Source: Diplocloster agilis (GTDB taxonomy: Bacteria > Bacillota > Clostridia > Lachnospirales > Lachnospiraceae). From it: DNA of 64,000 bases. The notes under the pieces were generated by a model. That model did no database searches, was not told the DNA's origin, and worked only from the letters and a program-made list of their open reading frames with translations. Below are positions 26,226 through 35,920 of the stretch, piece after piece. The number at the start of each line of letters is the position of its first letter. Position 1 is the stretch's first letter. The position numbers were made by a program, and so were the translations under genes. The stretch is from positions 1 through 64,000 of the forward strand of contig NZ_JAHQCW010000005.1 of the NCBI RefSeq assembly GCF_019042275.1, in the 5' to 3' direction.

Positions 26226-28093
26226 ATGAAAAAGAATGTTTTAATGAGAACCAACCTTTTAGTCTGTTTCATTATCTTAGTGGGATTTGTGATTACCGCT
26301 TTTATCAGCTATCATTCCAACCGCGGAGCGTTTGAAAAGGATGTAGAGAAGGTTTCCACGCTGACCGCGGAGGGAATTACGCATCAAATCGACACGATCT
26401 TTACAAAGCCGGTAAATATTTCTCTGACAATGGCTAATGATAGTCTGCTCAAGGAGTTCCTGGCCGAGGAGGAAGAACATCTGGAGGACGAGGCGTTTAT
26501 TCAGACCATGCGTAATTATCTGGAGACCTATCGGAATAAATACGGCTACGATTCCGTATTTTTAACGGTCTGGATCGTATACTGAATCCGGACAATGATG
26601 AAAATATATGGTACTATCAATTTCTGAATTCAGAAGAGGAGTATTCTCTCAACATCGACAATGATGAGGCGGCGGATGATGAAGTCACCGTTTTTATCAA
26701 CTGTAAGATCGAGGATCCGGATATGGGAATTATAGGAGTCGTGGGAGTTGGATTCCGGGTGGATTCCCTGCAGGAGCTGCTGCGAGATTATGGAGAAAAG
26801 TTTGATGTGCGGGCTTATCTGGTGGATCCAAACGGAATCATCGAGATCGCAGACGACAAAACCGGATACCGGGCGGAAAATTTGTTCGAAGAATGTGACT
26901 TTGCACGGCTTAAGGATCCAATACTCTCAAACAGAGAAGATGTACAGGATTTTTGGTATGATGCCCCGGGAGGCGGAGGATATCTGGTTACTCAGTATAT
27001 TGAAAGCCTGAACTGGTTCCTGGTGATTGACCACAATACATCGGAGCTGGACCGGCAGTTAAACCGTCAGTTCGCCAGTTCGGTCTTTGTGGTACTGGCA
27101 GTTATCGGTTTTGTGCTCTTTACCATTACAAACATTATTCGAAAATATAATAAGCAAATTATTCAGCTGACGGTGGAAAAAGAAAAGGAATACAAAACGA
27201 TTTTCCAGACGGCGGCGGAACAGTTTTACGAAAATATATATGAGATAGATGTGACTCATAACCGGGCGGCCAGTGAAGCAACGGAGCAATATTTTGAGAG
27301 CCTGGGAGCTCCGAAGGGAACACCTTTTGACAAGGCATTACAAATGGTTGCCCAAAAGCAGATCAAAGAAGAGTTCCGGCAGAGCTATCTAGATACTTAT
27401 TCTCCGGATAAAATATTGAAGGCATATGAGGAAGGCATCGAAAACCTCCGGAATGATTTTATGCTTACAAATGGCGGAGGAACCTATTACTGGATCCGCA
27501 TCACAGCCCATATCTTTTATTGGGAGGAAGACAACTCGGTGCGGATGCTTATATACAGGCAAAATATTGATGACGAGAAGCGCAGAGAGATTTTTATGTT
27601 AGAAGAGATGCAGAAAGACTCACTGACCGGTCTGCTTAATAAAGCTGCGACGCAGCAGCATGTGCGGTCTTTACTGCAAAAGGCCCCGGAATCCTTGTTC
27701 GCTTATATTATTTTGGATATTGATAATTTCAAGAGTGTCAACGACCGTTTCGGGCATGCGGCTGGCGATAAGGTTTTGGTCGAGTTTGCCCAAACGCTTA
27801 GAGAGCAGTTTAGAGACGGCGATGTAAAGGGGAGGATTGGCGGAGACGAGTTTGTCGTGTTTTTGAAGATACCCAATAAGGAGGTCCTAGAGAAGAAACT
27901 AAGGGACCTGACGGATTCCCTGCACCGGAATATTACAATAGATGCCGGAGCATGTGCAATATCGGCCAGCATCGGTGCGGTGATGGCAGAGCCCGGTGAT
28001 GGAAATGATTTTGAATCTTTGTATAGAAAGGCCGACAAAGCACTCTACACCACGAAAAATAGAGGGAAAAGCGGATTTACGATTGAGACATAA
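26226..28093 (+). pseudogene. Broken diguanylate cyclase gene (sensor + PAS + GGDEF)
   Basis: The first part (ATG 26226 to the stop at 26583-26585) encodes a membrane helix and the start of an extracellular sensor domain. The coding then continues in another frame from about 26567 (GGT CTG GAT..., protein GLDRILNPDNDENIWYY) to 28093. That part has the rest of the sensor domain, a membrane helix (VFVVLAVIGFVLFTITNII), a PAS-like domain and GGDEF (motif GGDEF as RIGGDEFV). Related sensors have roughly a dozen residues between FL and GLDR, so a small deletion not divisible by three is likely. An intact C-terminal fragment could still start at ATG 26723. Confidence 0.75.
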
Positions 28094-28103
28094 GAGCCCG
28101 GAA

Positions 28104-29069
28104 TTAAGAAAAGCACCGGTGATACTCATCCAGTGTTTTTCTCGCGGTAAGCTCATCAATAAACAGTATGTTGATGATACCCGCATGCAGGGCGGATATG
28201 ATAGCCTTCGCCTTCCATTCTCCGACTGCGACCGCGATCCGGTGTTCCTTTTTGCGCAGATCATCCAGACGGATTCCGATGGTGCGCTGATCCAGTTCCC
28301 GGCTCACGATATTCCCCTCTATGTCCAGAAAATGGAACAGGACATCGCATACGGCACTGTGTTGGGAGAGGTATTCATACTGGGCGGGAGAAAGGGTTCC
28401 GCTCTCCAGGATGACAGAACGCATAGAGAGAGCGCCGATTCCGAACACGGCGATCCGCGCCTTCACGGAGGCGTCCAGCACTTCCCGGATCTGAGAATCA
28501 GAACAAAGAGCCTGGGCGATAGAAACCGTATCCACGATAGCGGGGGCCGGCAGCATATAAGAGGTGCACAGATAATTGCTGGCAAAGTTTTCGACGATGG
28601 TATAAGATTTGGAGGACTGGAAATTCTTCGCCAGTGAGCCGCACAGCTGTACCACCTTAAGATTATGCCTGGGAGGCTTACAGGGAACGAGATTCCTGGA
28701 CAGCTGTTCCATCGTACTCCCCCAGGAAACGCCAATGATATCGTCGTCGGCCAGCAGTTCGTTCAGATAGCTGCACAATGCTTTCGTTGTGTTTTGAAAC
28801 CGCAGGTTTAAGTCATCCACCGGACTGGGGATAATATGGACGCTTGGAAGGGAAAAACACTCCTTAAATTCTTCTTCCAGTTCATACAGCGATTCACAAG
28901 GCAGATTTAACTGAAAAGTCACATAATGGTCCTCTTTCGCCTTCTGGATAATCCGGCTGACCGAGGACTTCGATATATGTTCTTTATAACTGATCTCAGA
29001 CTGGGTATACCCCAGTTCATAGTATTCCGTCAAAACCCTGGTAATCAGATCGATATTATCGGGAATCAT
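28104..29069 (-). CDS. SorC-family transcriptional regulator
   Basis: About 321 aa. The N-terminal HTH is of the SorC/DeoR kind (YELGYTQSEISYKEHISKSSVSRIIQKA). The sugar-binding domain has GVSWGSTMEQLSRNL, QLCGSL and a late IDELTARKTLDEY. AGGAGG precedes ATG 29069; the longer frame to 29156 has no ribosome site. Divergent from an SDR and a sorbose-1-phosphate-reductase-like gene, it probably regulates both in response to a phosphorylated ketose. Two GGGA-TCCC palindromes in the shared intergenic region are candidate sites. Confidence 0.88.
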   Translation of the reverse strand: MIPDNIDLITRVLTEYYELGYTQSEISYKEHISKSSVSRIIQKAKEDHYVTFQLNLPCESLYELEEEFKECFSLPSVHIIPSPVDDLNLRFQNTTKALCSYLNELLADDDIIGVSWGSTMEQLSRNLVPCKPPRHNLKVVQLCGSLAKNFQSSKSYTIVENFASNYLCTSYMLPAPAIVDTVSIAQALCSDSQIREVLDASVKARIAVFGIGALSMRSVILESGTLSPAQYEYLSQHSAVCDVLFHFLDIEGNIVSRELDQRTIGIRLDDLRKKEHRIAVAVGEWKAKAIISALHAGIINILFIDELTARKTLDEYHRCFS

Positions 29070-29167
29070 GTGAACCTCCTGTAATTTATATTTCTTTTTT
29101 CTATGATATAGTATGGGAGCGGATTTTGCAAGAAATGGCCGCTGTCTTCCGGGCATGCTGTGCCAAG

Positions 29168-29212
29168 TGGGAGAATTCCCAAATCCGCGTCCAATTTATC
29201 GGGAGATTTCCC
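29168..29212. promoter_or_regulatory. Two candidate SorC operators
   Basis: TGGGAGAATTCCCA (29168-29181) and GGGAGATTTCCC (29201-29212) are related imperfect palindromes. Their centres are 32 bp apart, about three helical turns. They lie between the divergent SorC and SDR genes. Confidence 0.4.
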
Positions 29213-29303
29213 TGCTCCGAAATGGTTTTCCTGTGATATATTTAAAGTAGAATTCATCGGAGGACGCAGCAGGATGCGGGACTCCGTGATGGGAGGTAAC
29301 AGG

Positions 29304-30023
29304 ATGAAACAACTGGAGAACAAAGTCATCTTATTAACCGGCGCTACAGGCGGAATCGGGATTCCTATTGCCAGAATGCTGATCGGGGAGGGCGCCAGGC
29401 TTTTGCTTACCGGATTGGAAGAGGATGTATTAGCTGATATTGCGGAGGAGCTGGGAGAAAACTGTGCTTATTTTGCGGCGGATCTGCTGCAGGAAGGGGC
29501 CCCCGCTGATATTATCGCATATTGCGCCCGACGGTTTGGACGGCTGGATATTTTGATCAATAACGCGGGTATCGCATCGAGAAAGCCGATTCTGGATGTG
29601 ACGAAGGCGGAACTGATGAAACATTTTGAAATTAACGCGTACGCTCCGTTAGCCATGGCCCAGGCGGCCGTACCTATGCTGAAGGATTCCGGGGCGGGCG
29701 ATATCATTACGATCTGTTCTTCCTCGGGGATGTATCCCTATGTGGGGCAGGCATGTTATTCCGCTTCCAAACATGCGCAGCGGGCGTTGATGGAGATTCT
29801 GACGATGGAGCTGTATGAGACGGGGATCCGGGTACATACGATTGCTCCCACGGGAGTGGATACCGGCATGATCCGTATCACCCGGCCTGATTTGAATGGT
29901 GACGCCTACTGTAAGCCGGAAGAGATCGCGGAGATTATCGTATTTATTCTGGCTCACCGAAATAATTCGGTTATTGATGAGGTATATGTAAGACGGCATG
30001 CGAAGATGCCGTTTGAACCATAG
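29304..30023 (+). CDS. Short-chain dehydrogenase/reductase (SDR)
   Basis: About 239 aa, classical SDR: cofactor motif TGATGGIGIPIA, NNAGIA, and catalytic Ser plus YSASK (ICSSSGMYPYVGQACYSASK). ATG 29304 follows GGGAGG at 29291-29296. It is divergent from the SorC regulator and followed 41 bp later by a zinc-type dehydrogenase, so it likely interconverts a sugar alcohol or keto sugar in the same pathway. The exact substrate is unknown. Confidence 0.85.
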   Translation: MKQLENKVILLTGATGGIGIPIARMLIGEGARLLLTGLEEDVLADIAEELGENCAYFAADLLQEGAPADIIAYCARRFGRLDILINNAGIASRKPILDVTKAELMKHFEINAYAPLAMAQAAVPMLKDSGAGDIITICSSSGMYPYVGQACYSASKHAQRALMEILTMELYETGIRVHTIAPTGVDTGMIRITRPDLNGDAYCKPEEIAEIIVFILAHRNNSVIDEVYVRRHAKMPFEP

Positions 30024-30064
30024 GGGATGACCGGAGCGGGATGAGTTGATAAGGAGGAAATGGC

Positions 30065-31321
30065 ATGCGGACAAAAGGCGTAAGGATTTATGGAGTGAAA
30101 GATTTACGGCTGGAGGAATTTGAACTGCCCCCGATGGGGGAGGATGAGATGACAGCCACGATTTATACGGACAGCATCTGTATGTCCACCTATAAAGTGG
30201 CGATCATGGGAAAAGAAAATAAAAGGGTGCCGGAGGATATCGACCGGAACCCGATTCTGATCGGCCACGAATTCTGTGGTGTGATCACCGGTATCGGAGA
30301 AAAATGGAAGGATAAATACCAGATCGGCCAGCGGTTTGTCATGCAAACTTCACTGAATGTAAAAGGATCTCTGGCTGCCCCTGGGTTTTCGTTCCCCTAT
30401 GTGGGCGGCGATGCCACCCATATCGTGATTCCGAATATTGTGATGGAGCGGGACTGTATCATAAAATACGAAGGCTCTTCCTGGTTCCGGGGCTGTATGG
30501 CGGAACCCATGGGCTGTATCGGAGCGGGCTTCGACGGCTGCTATCATGTGGACCCGGAGACAAGGGAGCACCGGATGGGGATCAGTCCGGGCGGGGCTAT
30601 GGCGATATTGGGAGGCTGCGGTCCTATGGGGCTTGGCTGCATCGATTATGCGCTGCACTGTGATAACCATCCGCGTCTTGTAGTCGTGACGGATGTCAAC
30701 GAAGAGCGGCTCGCCAGGGCAAAGCGTATATTTACGAAAGAGAAGGCGGATAAACAGGGGGTACGGCTGGAATTCCTGAATTCCGCCCGCTCGGACGTAT
30801 ATGCGGAGTTGATGAGGTTATCACCGGAGGGATATCAGGATGTCTTTAACATGACGCCGGTTGCTTCGGTTGCGGAACTGGCGGATCAGATACTGGCCAA
30901 TGACGGCTGCCACATGTTCTTTGCGGGCCCTACGGATCAGAATCTGAGAGCGAAGATTAACCTCTATAATGTCCATTACGCGGGTACCCATACCATAGGG
31001 GTTACCGGCGGGACGCTGCACTCCATGAAACACTGTGTGGAAATGATGAGCGCAGGCCAGCTGCATCCGGAGGTTATGATCACCCATATCGGAGGTCTTG
31101 ACGCTGTGGTTGATACGACCCTGAATCTGCCCTCCATACCCGGCGGGAAGAAACTGATCTATAATCAGATCCGTCTGCCGCTGACCGCTCTGACGGATTT
31201 TGAAGCGTTAGGTAAGTCAGACCCCATGTTCCGGCAGTTAGATGAGATCGTGAAGGCAAACGATATGCTTTGGTGCGAGGAGGCGGAACAGGTGCTGATG
31301 CAGCAGGCTTTGCCGATCTGA
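30065..31321 (+). CDS. Zinc-type alcohol dehydrogenase, L-sorbose-1-phosphate-reductase-like
   Basis: 418 aa, longer than usual MDR dehydrogenases and resembling the SorE group. The catalytic zinc area has IGHEFCGVITGIGEKW, the nucleotide site GGCGPMGLGCIDYAL and VVTDVNEERL. AAGGAGG precedes ATG. SorE reduces L-sorbose 1-phosphate to glucitol 6-phosphate. With the SorC regulator and an SDR this points to ketose/hexitol metabolism, but no PTS transporter is present, so the route differs from the classical sor operon. Specificity is inferred. Confidence 0.78.
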   Translation: MRTKGVRIYGVKDLRLEEFELPPMGEDEMTATIYTDSICMSTYKVAIMGKENKRVPEDIDRNPILIGHEFCGVITGIGEKWKDKYQIGQRFVMQTSLNVKGSLAAPGFSFPYVGGDATHIVIPNIVMERDCIIKYEGSSWFRGCMAEPMGCIGAGFDGCYHVDPETREHRMGISPGGAMAILGGCGPMGLGCIDYALHCDNHPRLVVVTDVNEERLARAKRIFTKEKADKQGVRLEFLNSARSDVYAELMRLSPEGYQDVFNMTPVASVAELADQILANDGCHMFFAGPTDQNLRAKINLYNVHYAGTHTIGVTGGTLHSMKHCVEMMSAGQLHPEVMITHIGGLDAVVDTTLNLPSIPGGKKLIYNQIRLPLTALTDFEALGKSDPMFRQLDEIVKANDMLWCEEAEQVLMQQALPI

Positions 31322-31340
31322 CCGGATAGATGACTGGGAG

Positions 31341-31435
31341 GCGCAAAGCGCCAGTCCTTGGTACAGGGCTTTGGGGAGATTCTGTTGGAGAATCGATAAT
31401 CCAAGACGGTGTACCAGGATGGATGCTTTGCGCCC
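31341..31435. repeat. Long imperfect hairpin after the dehydrogenase gene
   Basis: GGCGCAAAGC and CCTTGGTACA in the left arm (about 31341-31365) pair with TGTACCAGG and GCTTTGCGCC on the right (about 31409-31434). A small hairpin GATTCT/AGAATC lies inside. There is no strong T run, so it is a possible terminator or RNA-stabilising structure. Confidence 0.6.
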
Positions 31436-31485
31436 TTTGCGTCTGTTTCCTGCTCTTATCTGATCGCACCCCACTGAAGAAATGC

Positions 31486-31514
31486 TTGACTATGAAAACT
31501 TACTAATGTAATAT
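31486..31514 (+). promoter_or_regulatory. Sigma-A promoter of the lipoprotein gene
   Basis: TTGACT (31486-31491), 17 bp, TAATAT (31509-31514). Confidence 0.7.
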
Positions 31515-31588
31515 TTAAATAAATGAAATACAAAATTAAGATTATATTAGCCATAGGATAAGAGAACGTTACGATAGGAGCTGATTAT

Positions 31589-32758
31589 ATGCGGAAACCT
31601 GGCAAAAAGAATATTCAATGGCTATACATACCGCTGTTACTGATCGCGTCAACTTTCTTTGCCGGATGTAGTCAGACAGAACCCGTTGCTGAGAGAACAG
31701 GGAATCAAACTGTTTTATCAGAAAATACGTTAAACCTGGAGCAAAAAGAGCTGCTGGACCAGATCAGTTACAGCGGCATCCACCTGTCTTCTCAGCAGCG
31801 ATATCAGTTGGCGGTAGAGACTCTGCGTGTGGCCGGAGAACTGACTGATAAAATTAGTGAAAATTCAGATCTAACTCTTCAAGAGGCTGTCCGGTATTTG
31901 GCCAGTCAAAAGTATGCGGTTACAGATCAGGAAAACCGTTGTAATCTGGAGAATCCGGAGGCGGCCGGAGCTTTTTGCGGGAAGCTCATAAAAGGGGAAA
32001 AAGCGCAGACTACGCTATATCGGATAAATGAAGATAAAACGCTGGTCCGTCTGGATCTGGAATCAAAGATGAATCAGTTAACGGTAACCAGAACCGCCAC
32101 AGCCTGGAAAGAGACCGGGGGACAGTGGGTATCCGCCATCGAAAAGTACACAGCAAAAAGTTTTGCATATACGGAAAAAGGGTATCTGCTGTTCCAAAAA
32201 GATCAGCCGGATGGTTATGACGGGCCGGATGGCTGTGATGCTATCCGTATCCTTCCGTTGTCTGATGAGCTTCGGGCTTATTGCCGGGAAATGATAGCAC
32301 CGGTGGGGTACCACTGCAGGAATCTGTTCCTCATAGACTGGGATCGGCAGAATTTGGATCAGATTCAATTTGCAGACCTGTTTCCTGTTTTATATGAAAT
32401 GGAATACGGTTACCGCCCGGATTCCTTACTATGGAACCGGCTATCGGATCAGGATGTGGAAAACCTGATTCAGAACTATTTGCCTGTGTCACAGGAGCAG
32501 ATAAAAAAACTGGTTCCCCATGAAGAGGGACATTATATATGGAAGAAACCGGATCAAATGGAACGTATCCCGGGAATTGTTCCGTTTCCGGAAGTGACAC
32601 GCGCTGTGGAAAATACGGATGGTACGCTAACGCTGACAGTTGACGCCGTGTGGCCGCAAAAAGAGACGGACAAAGCATTTACCCATGAGACGACGGTTCG
32701 CATAACAGACGGGGGATTCCAATATATGGGAAACCGGATCGTTGACACGGAAGAATAA
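31589..32758 (+). CDS. Predicted lipoprotein, paralogue of the one at 20761 (DUF6070-like)
   Basis: 389 aa. The signal ends in FFAGC (Cys about 28). Its C-terminal half shares blocks with the protein at 20761 (VGYHCRNLFLIDWD, LPVSQEQIKKL, GTLTLTVDAVW, MGNRIV). AGGAG precedes ATG 31589. It has its own promoter, and no neighbour suggests a partner. Surface-anchored; function unknown. Unlike its paralogue, its base use is ordinary for the region. Confidence 0.72.
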   Translation: MRKPGKKNIQWLYIPLLLIASTFFAGCSQTEPVAERTGNQTVLSENTLNLEQKELLDQISYSGIHLSSQQRYQLAVETLRVAGELTDKISENSDLTLQEAVRYLASQKYAVTDQENRCNLENPEAAGAFCGKLIKGEKAQTTLYRINEDKTLVRLDLESKMNQLTVTRTATAWKETGGQWVSAIEKYTAKSFAYTEKGYLLFQKDQPDGYDGPDGCDAIRILPLSDELRAYCREMIAPVGYHCRNLFLIDWDRQNLDQIQFADLFPVLYEMEYGYRPDSLLWNRLSDQDVENLIQNYLPVSQEQIKKLVPHEEGHYIWKKPDQMERIPGIVPFPEVTRAVENTDGTLTLTVDAVWPQKETDKAFTHETTVRITDGGFQYMGNRIVDTEE

Positions 32759-32787
32759 GTGTTCACGATTCGTTCAAAAATAGTTGG

Positions 32788-32816
32788 TTGAATTCATAAA
32801 ATGATTATAGTAAAAT
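32788..32816 (+). promoter_or_regulatory. Promoter of the dhaKLM transcript
   Basis: TTGAAT (32788-32793), 17 bp, TAAAAT (32811-32816), followed by the hairpin-rich leader. Confidence 0.6.
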
Positions 32817-32822
32817 AACTTT

Positions 32823-32897
32823 AGCACGGCTTTGTGCCGTATGAGGGGCCCTGACGAAATAAGTGAGACTGCTTCGTATATGGGCCTTTTCTTTTTT
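32823..32897 (+). promoter_or_regulatory. Structured leader ending in a terminator ahead of dhaK
   Basis: Two stems follow the promoter: ACGGC/GCCGT (about 32826-32840), then GGCCC (about 32848-32852) with GGGCC (32882-32886), the latter followed by TTTTCTTTTTT. Inside the second stem ACGAA pairs with TTCGT. The layout (promoter, short RNA, terminator, gene) fits an attenuator controlling dhaKLM. A simple terminator of an upstream transcript is the other reading. I do not recognise a known riboswitch. Confidence 0.5.
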
Positions 32898-32946
32898 ATG
32901 GTGGGGAAAAACATAACGTAAGATGTATCATGGAGGGATCAAAATC

Positions 32947-33957
32947 ATGAAGAAATTCATCAATGACGTAGATCTTGTGGAAGAGCAGATGATTCAGGGG
33001 ATGGTGAAGGCTTATCCGCAATATCTGAAAAAACTGGACTGCGGCAATGTGGTGGTCCGCGCGGCAAAAAAAGAGAGAAAAGTCGCACTGGTCAGCGGTG
33101 GCGGCAGCGGCCACGAACCGGCCCACGGAGGTTTTGTGGGAGAGGGCATGCTGGATGCTGCGGTGGCGGGAGCGGTGTTCACATCGCCGACGCCGGACCA
33201 GATCTATGAGGCGGTAAAGGAAGTGGCTACAGAGGCCGGCGTCCTGCTGATCGTCAAAAATTATACCGGAGATGTTATGAACTTCGAGATGGGCGAGGAG
33301 ATGGCCCAAATGGAAGGAATCCGGGTGGATCATGTAATCACCAATGATGACGTGGCGGTAAAGGACAGCTTGTATACGGTGGGCCGCCGGGGCGTGGCCG
33401 GCACCGTATTTGTACATAAGATCGCAGGAGCTTTGGCGGAACAGGGTGCTGCTCTGCCTGAGGTAAAAGCGGTGGCCTTAAAAGTGATAGACAATGTCCG
33501 GACTATGGGGGCGGCGATCGCGCCCTGTACGGTACCGGCTGCCGGTAACCCGGGATTTACACTCGGGGAGAATGAGATGGAAGTCGGGATCGGAATCCAC
33601 GGAGAGCCCGGTACCCACAGAGAAGAGAGAAAGACCGCGGATGAGACCGCGGATCTGCTGCTGGACCAGATTCTGGCCGATATCGACTATGCCGGTTCTG
33701 AGGTGGCAGTGATGATTAACGGCGCGGGAGCGACTCCTCTGATGGAACTGTATATTATAAACAACCATGTGGCGGACGTCCTGAAGGAAAAGGGTATCCG
33801 CGTGTACCGCACCTATGTGGGGGAATACATGACGTCCATAGAAATGCAGGGATTTTCCATATCCTTGTTGAAGTTAGATGAGCAGATGAAAGAGCTCTTG
33901 GATGCTAAGGCGGATACGCCCGCCTGGAAGGAGATAGGAGGCAAGACCCATGGTTGA
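32947..33957 (+). CDS. dhaK: PTS-dependent dihydroxyacetone kinase, subunit DhaK
   Basis: About 336 aa. DhaK binds dihydroxyacetone covalently through a His; here GIGIHGEPG places His at residue 218, as in the E. coli enzyme. The substrate-site motif GSGHEPAHGGF is intact. GGAGGG precedes ATG 32947. Its end overlaps dhaL by 8 bp. With DhaL and DhaM it phosphorylates dihydroxyacetone in the cytoplasm to glycolytic dihydroxyacetone phosphate. Confidence 0.95.
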   Translation: MKKFINDVDLVEEQMIQGMVKAYPQYLKKLDCGNVVVRAAKKERKVALVSGGGSGHEPAHGGFVGEGMLDAAVAGAVFTSPTPDQIYEAVKEVATEAGVLLIVKNYTGDVMNFEMGEEMAQMEGIRVDHVITNDDVAVKDSLYTVGRRGVAGTVFVHKIAGALAEQGAALPEVKAVALKVIDNVRTMGAAIAPCTVPAAGNPGFTLGENEMEVGIGIHGEPGTHREERKTADETADLLLDQILADIDYAGSEVAVMINGAGATPLMELYIINNHVADVLKEKGIRVYRTYVGEYMTSIEMQGFSISLLKLDEQMKELLDAKADTPAWKEIGGKTHG

Positions 33958-34573
33958 TGGTAAAAAACTGACTGCTGTTCTTATGCAGATCAGTCATAAG
34001 ATGACGGAACAGAAAGATTATCTCACCCGGCTGGATGCTGCCATTGGCGACAGTGATCACGGGATAAACATGGCCAGGGGATTCGAAGCAGTGGAGAAGA
34101 AACTGCCGTCTTTGGCCGATAAAGATATCGGAACCATATTAAAGACAGTGGGAATGACTCTGGTTTCCACAGTGGGAGGCGCCTCAGGCCCCTTATATGG
34201 TTCCGCGTTTATGAAAGCAGGCGTGGCGATGGCGGGAAAGGAGGACATGGATCTGTCTGATTTCCTGGAAGCCATGCGCACGGGAGTAGAAGCAGTCCAG
34301 ATGCGGGGCAGGGCCGGCGCGGGAGAGAAGACGATGCTGGATTCGATGCTGCCGGCCATGGACGCCATGGAGGAGGAAGCGTCAGCAAACGCCCAGATCC
34401 ACACAGTTTTGAAGGCCGGTGTAATAGCGGCATGGGACGGCGTGGAAGGGACGAAAGATATGATCGCTACGAAGGGCAGAGCCAGTTATCTGGGAGAACG
34501 AAGCGTGGGGCATCAGGATCCGGGCGCTACTTCCTTCGCTTATATGCTGGAAACCATTGCTTCTATGTTTTAG
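33950..34573 (+). CDS. dhaL: PTS-dependent dihydroxyacetone kinase, ADP-binding subunit DhaL
   Basis: 207 aa. The Mg-ADP site is seen in LDAAIGDSDHGINMARG, with GGASGPLYG further on. DhaL carries tightly bound ADP that is rephosphorylated by DhaM and passes phosphate to the substrate on DhaK. It overlaps dhaK. The 77 bp to dhaM contain three near-repeats of the type AGGTTTTAG/AAGTTTTAAG and no terminator. Confidence 0.95.
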   Translation: MVDGKKLTAVLMQISHKMTEQKDYLTRLDAAIGDSDHGINMARGFEAVEKKLPSLADKDIGTILKTVGMTLVSTVGGASGPLYGSAFMKAGVAMAGKEDMDLSDFLEAMRTGVEAVQMRGRAGAGEKTMLDSMLPAMDAMEEEASANAQIHTVLKAGVIAAWDGVEGTKDMIATKGRASYLGERSVGHQDPGATSFAYMLETIASMF

Positions 34574-34650
34574 GAAGGTTTTAGTTTTAAGAAGGTTTTA
34601 GCGGAAGTTTTAAGAATATTTTAGCAAAAATGCTTCAGAGGAGAAAGAAC

Positions 34651-35031
34651 ATGGTTGGAGTGGTAATCGTATCCCACAGCTGTCATCTGGCCGAGAGCGT
34701 CGCCGAATTTACCGCGGTAATGGCGTCGGATGCCAAAGTAGCCTGCGCAGGAGGCATGGAGGATGGCTCTTTTGGGACCAGCTTTGAAAAAATACATGCG
34801 GCGGTGGAATCCGTTTATTCCGATGACGGCGTCCTCATCCTGATGGATCTGGGCAGCGCGGTCATGACCACGGAGATGGTCATAGAAGCCATGGAGGGCA
34901 GAAAGATCCGGATGGCGGACTGTCCGCTGGTGGAAGGCGCGGTACAGGCCACGATCTGCGCGGTCTCCGGTATGGATCTGGACGGCATCCTGGCGGCGCT
35001 CCGGGAAGTGAAGACAGCCAGTAAATTTTAG
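34651..35031 (+). CDS. dhaM: Dihydroxyacetone kinase phosphotransfer subunit DhaM (EIIA-Man-like domain only)
   Basis: About 126 aa, the short single-domain type found in Firmicutes. The active His is His9 in VVIVSHSCHLAESV. MDLGSAVMTTEM is typical of the family. It takes phosphate from HPr of the PTS and hands it to DhaL. AGAGGAG precedes ATG 34651. Confidence 0.93.
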   Translation: MVGVVIVSHSCHLAESVAEFTAVMASDAKVACAGGMEDGSFGTSFEKIHAAVESVYSDDGVLILMDLGSAVMTTEMVIEAMEGRKIRMADCPLVEGAVQATICAVSGMDLDGILAALREVKTASKF

Positions 35032-35073
35032 ATAAGTTAAAAAGAAAAAGAAATAGAGAAAAGAAATAAGAAA

Positions 35074-35886
35074 ATGATTACAAAAACCATAACGGATTTC
35101 GATATCCGGCAGACAGCAGATTCCGGGCAGTGTTTCCGGTTAAATGAAAGACAGGACGGCTCCTATGCGTTAGTCGCGGGGGGCCGTTATCTCGAAATAA
35201 GCCAGCGGGGCGGTGAGATCACTTTTTCCTGCACCGGGACAGAATTTGAAACCCTATGGCGCAGCTATTTTGATCTGGACACCGACTATGCCGGAATGAA
35301 AGAAAGCGTCGATCCTGCAGATGATTATATGCGCACCGCCATAAGCTTTGGAGGCGGAATCCGTATTCTGCGCCAGGAACTCTGGGAGACCCTGGTCACA
35401 TTTATCATCTCCCAGCAAAACAATATTCCCAGAATCAAAAAATGTGTGGAATCCCTGTGCGCCCAATTTGGTGAGCGCAGAGAAAATTACCGCGGAGAAC
35501 CTTACTACACATTTCCCTCGCCCTCGGTTCTCGGGCGGCTGCCGGATGAGGCGCTTGACAGTATTCATCTGGGGTACCGGAGCAAATATATCCTCAAAAC
35601 AGCCAGAATGGTGGAGGAAGGCGCCGTGGACCTGTCCGCCATACAGAAGCTTAAGTACGAGGAGGCCAAAGCCGAACTTATGAAGTGCTACGGAGTTGGC
35701 GTCAAAGTGGCGGAGTGCGTCTGCCTGTTCGCCCTGCATCATATCGACGCTTTTCCCGTAGATACCCATATCCGCAAGGTCATTCTGACCCATTATCCAT
35801 CCGGGTTCCCGCTGAACCGCTATCGGGGATTCGCGGGGGTTCTTCAGCAATACGCTTTCTACTATGATGTGCATGGGGCCGGATAA
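35074..35886 (+). CDS. DNA glycosylase of the OGG1/HhH-GPD type
   Basis: 270 aa. The N-terminal OGG-like domain ([15 protein letters not shown]) precedes the HhH-GPD domain, which has [11 protein letters not shown], the hairpin [10 protein letters not shown] with the catalytic Lys, and FPVDTHIRK with the catalytic Asp. It removes 8-oxoguanine or related damaged bases from DNA. The ribosome site is weak. The end overlaps only the unused upstream extension of the asnS frame; the asnS promoter begins just after it. Confidence 0.9.
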   Translation: MITKTITDFDIRQTADSGQCFRLNERQDGSYALVAGGRYLEISQRGGEITFSCTGTEFETLWRSYFDLDTDYAGMKESVDPADDYMRTAISFGGGIRILRQELWETLVTFIISQQNNIPRIKKCVESLCAQFGERRENYRGEPYYTFPSPSVLGRLPDEALDSIHLGYRSKYILKTARMVEEGAVDLSAIQKLKYEEAKAELMKCYGVGVKVAECVCLFALHHIDAFPVDTHIRKVILTHYPSGFPLNRYRGFAGVLQQYAFYYDVHGAG

Positions 35887-35920
35887 CCACCGGCCTCTCT
35901 TTATTTCTGAAACTTCCACC

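Noticed and set aside
31341-31435. Second copy of the 20236 palindrome family
   Set aside because: The hairpin sequence and ends differ from the 409-bp element and it lacks the forked centre.
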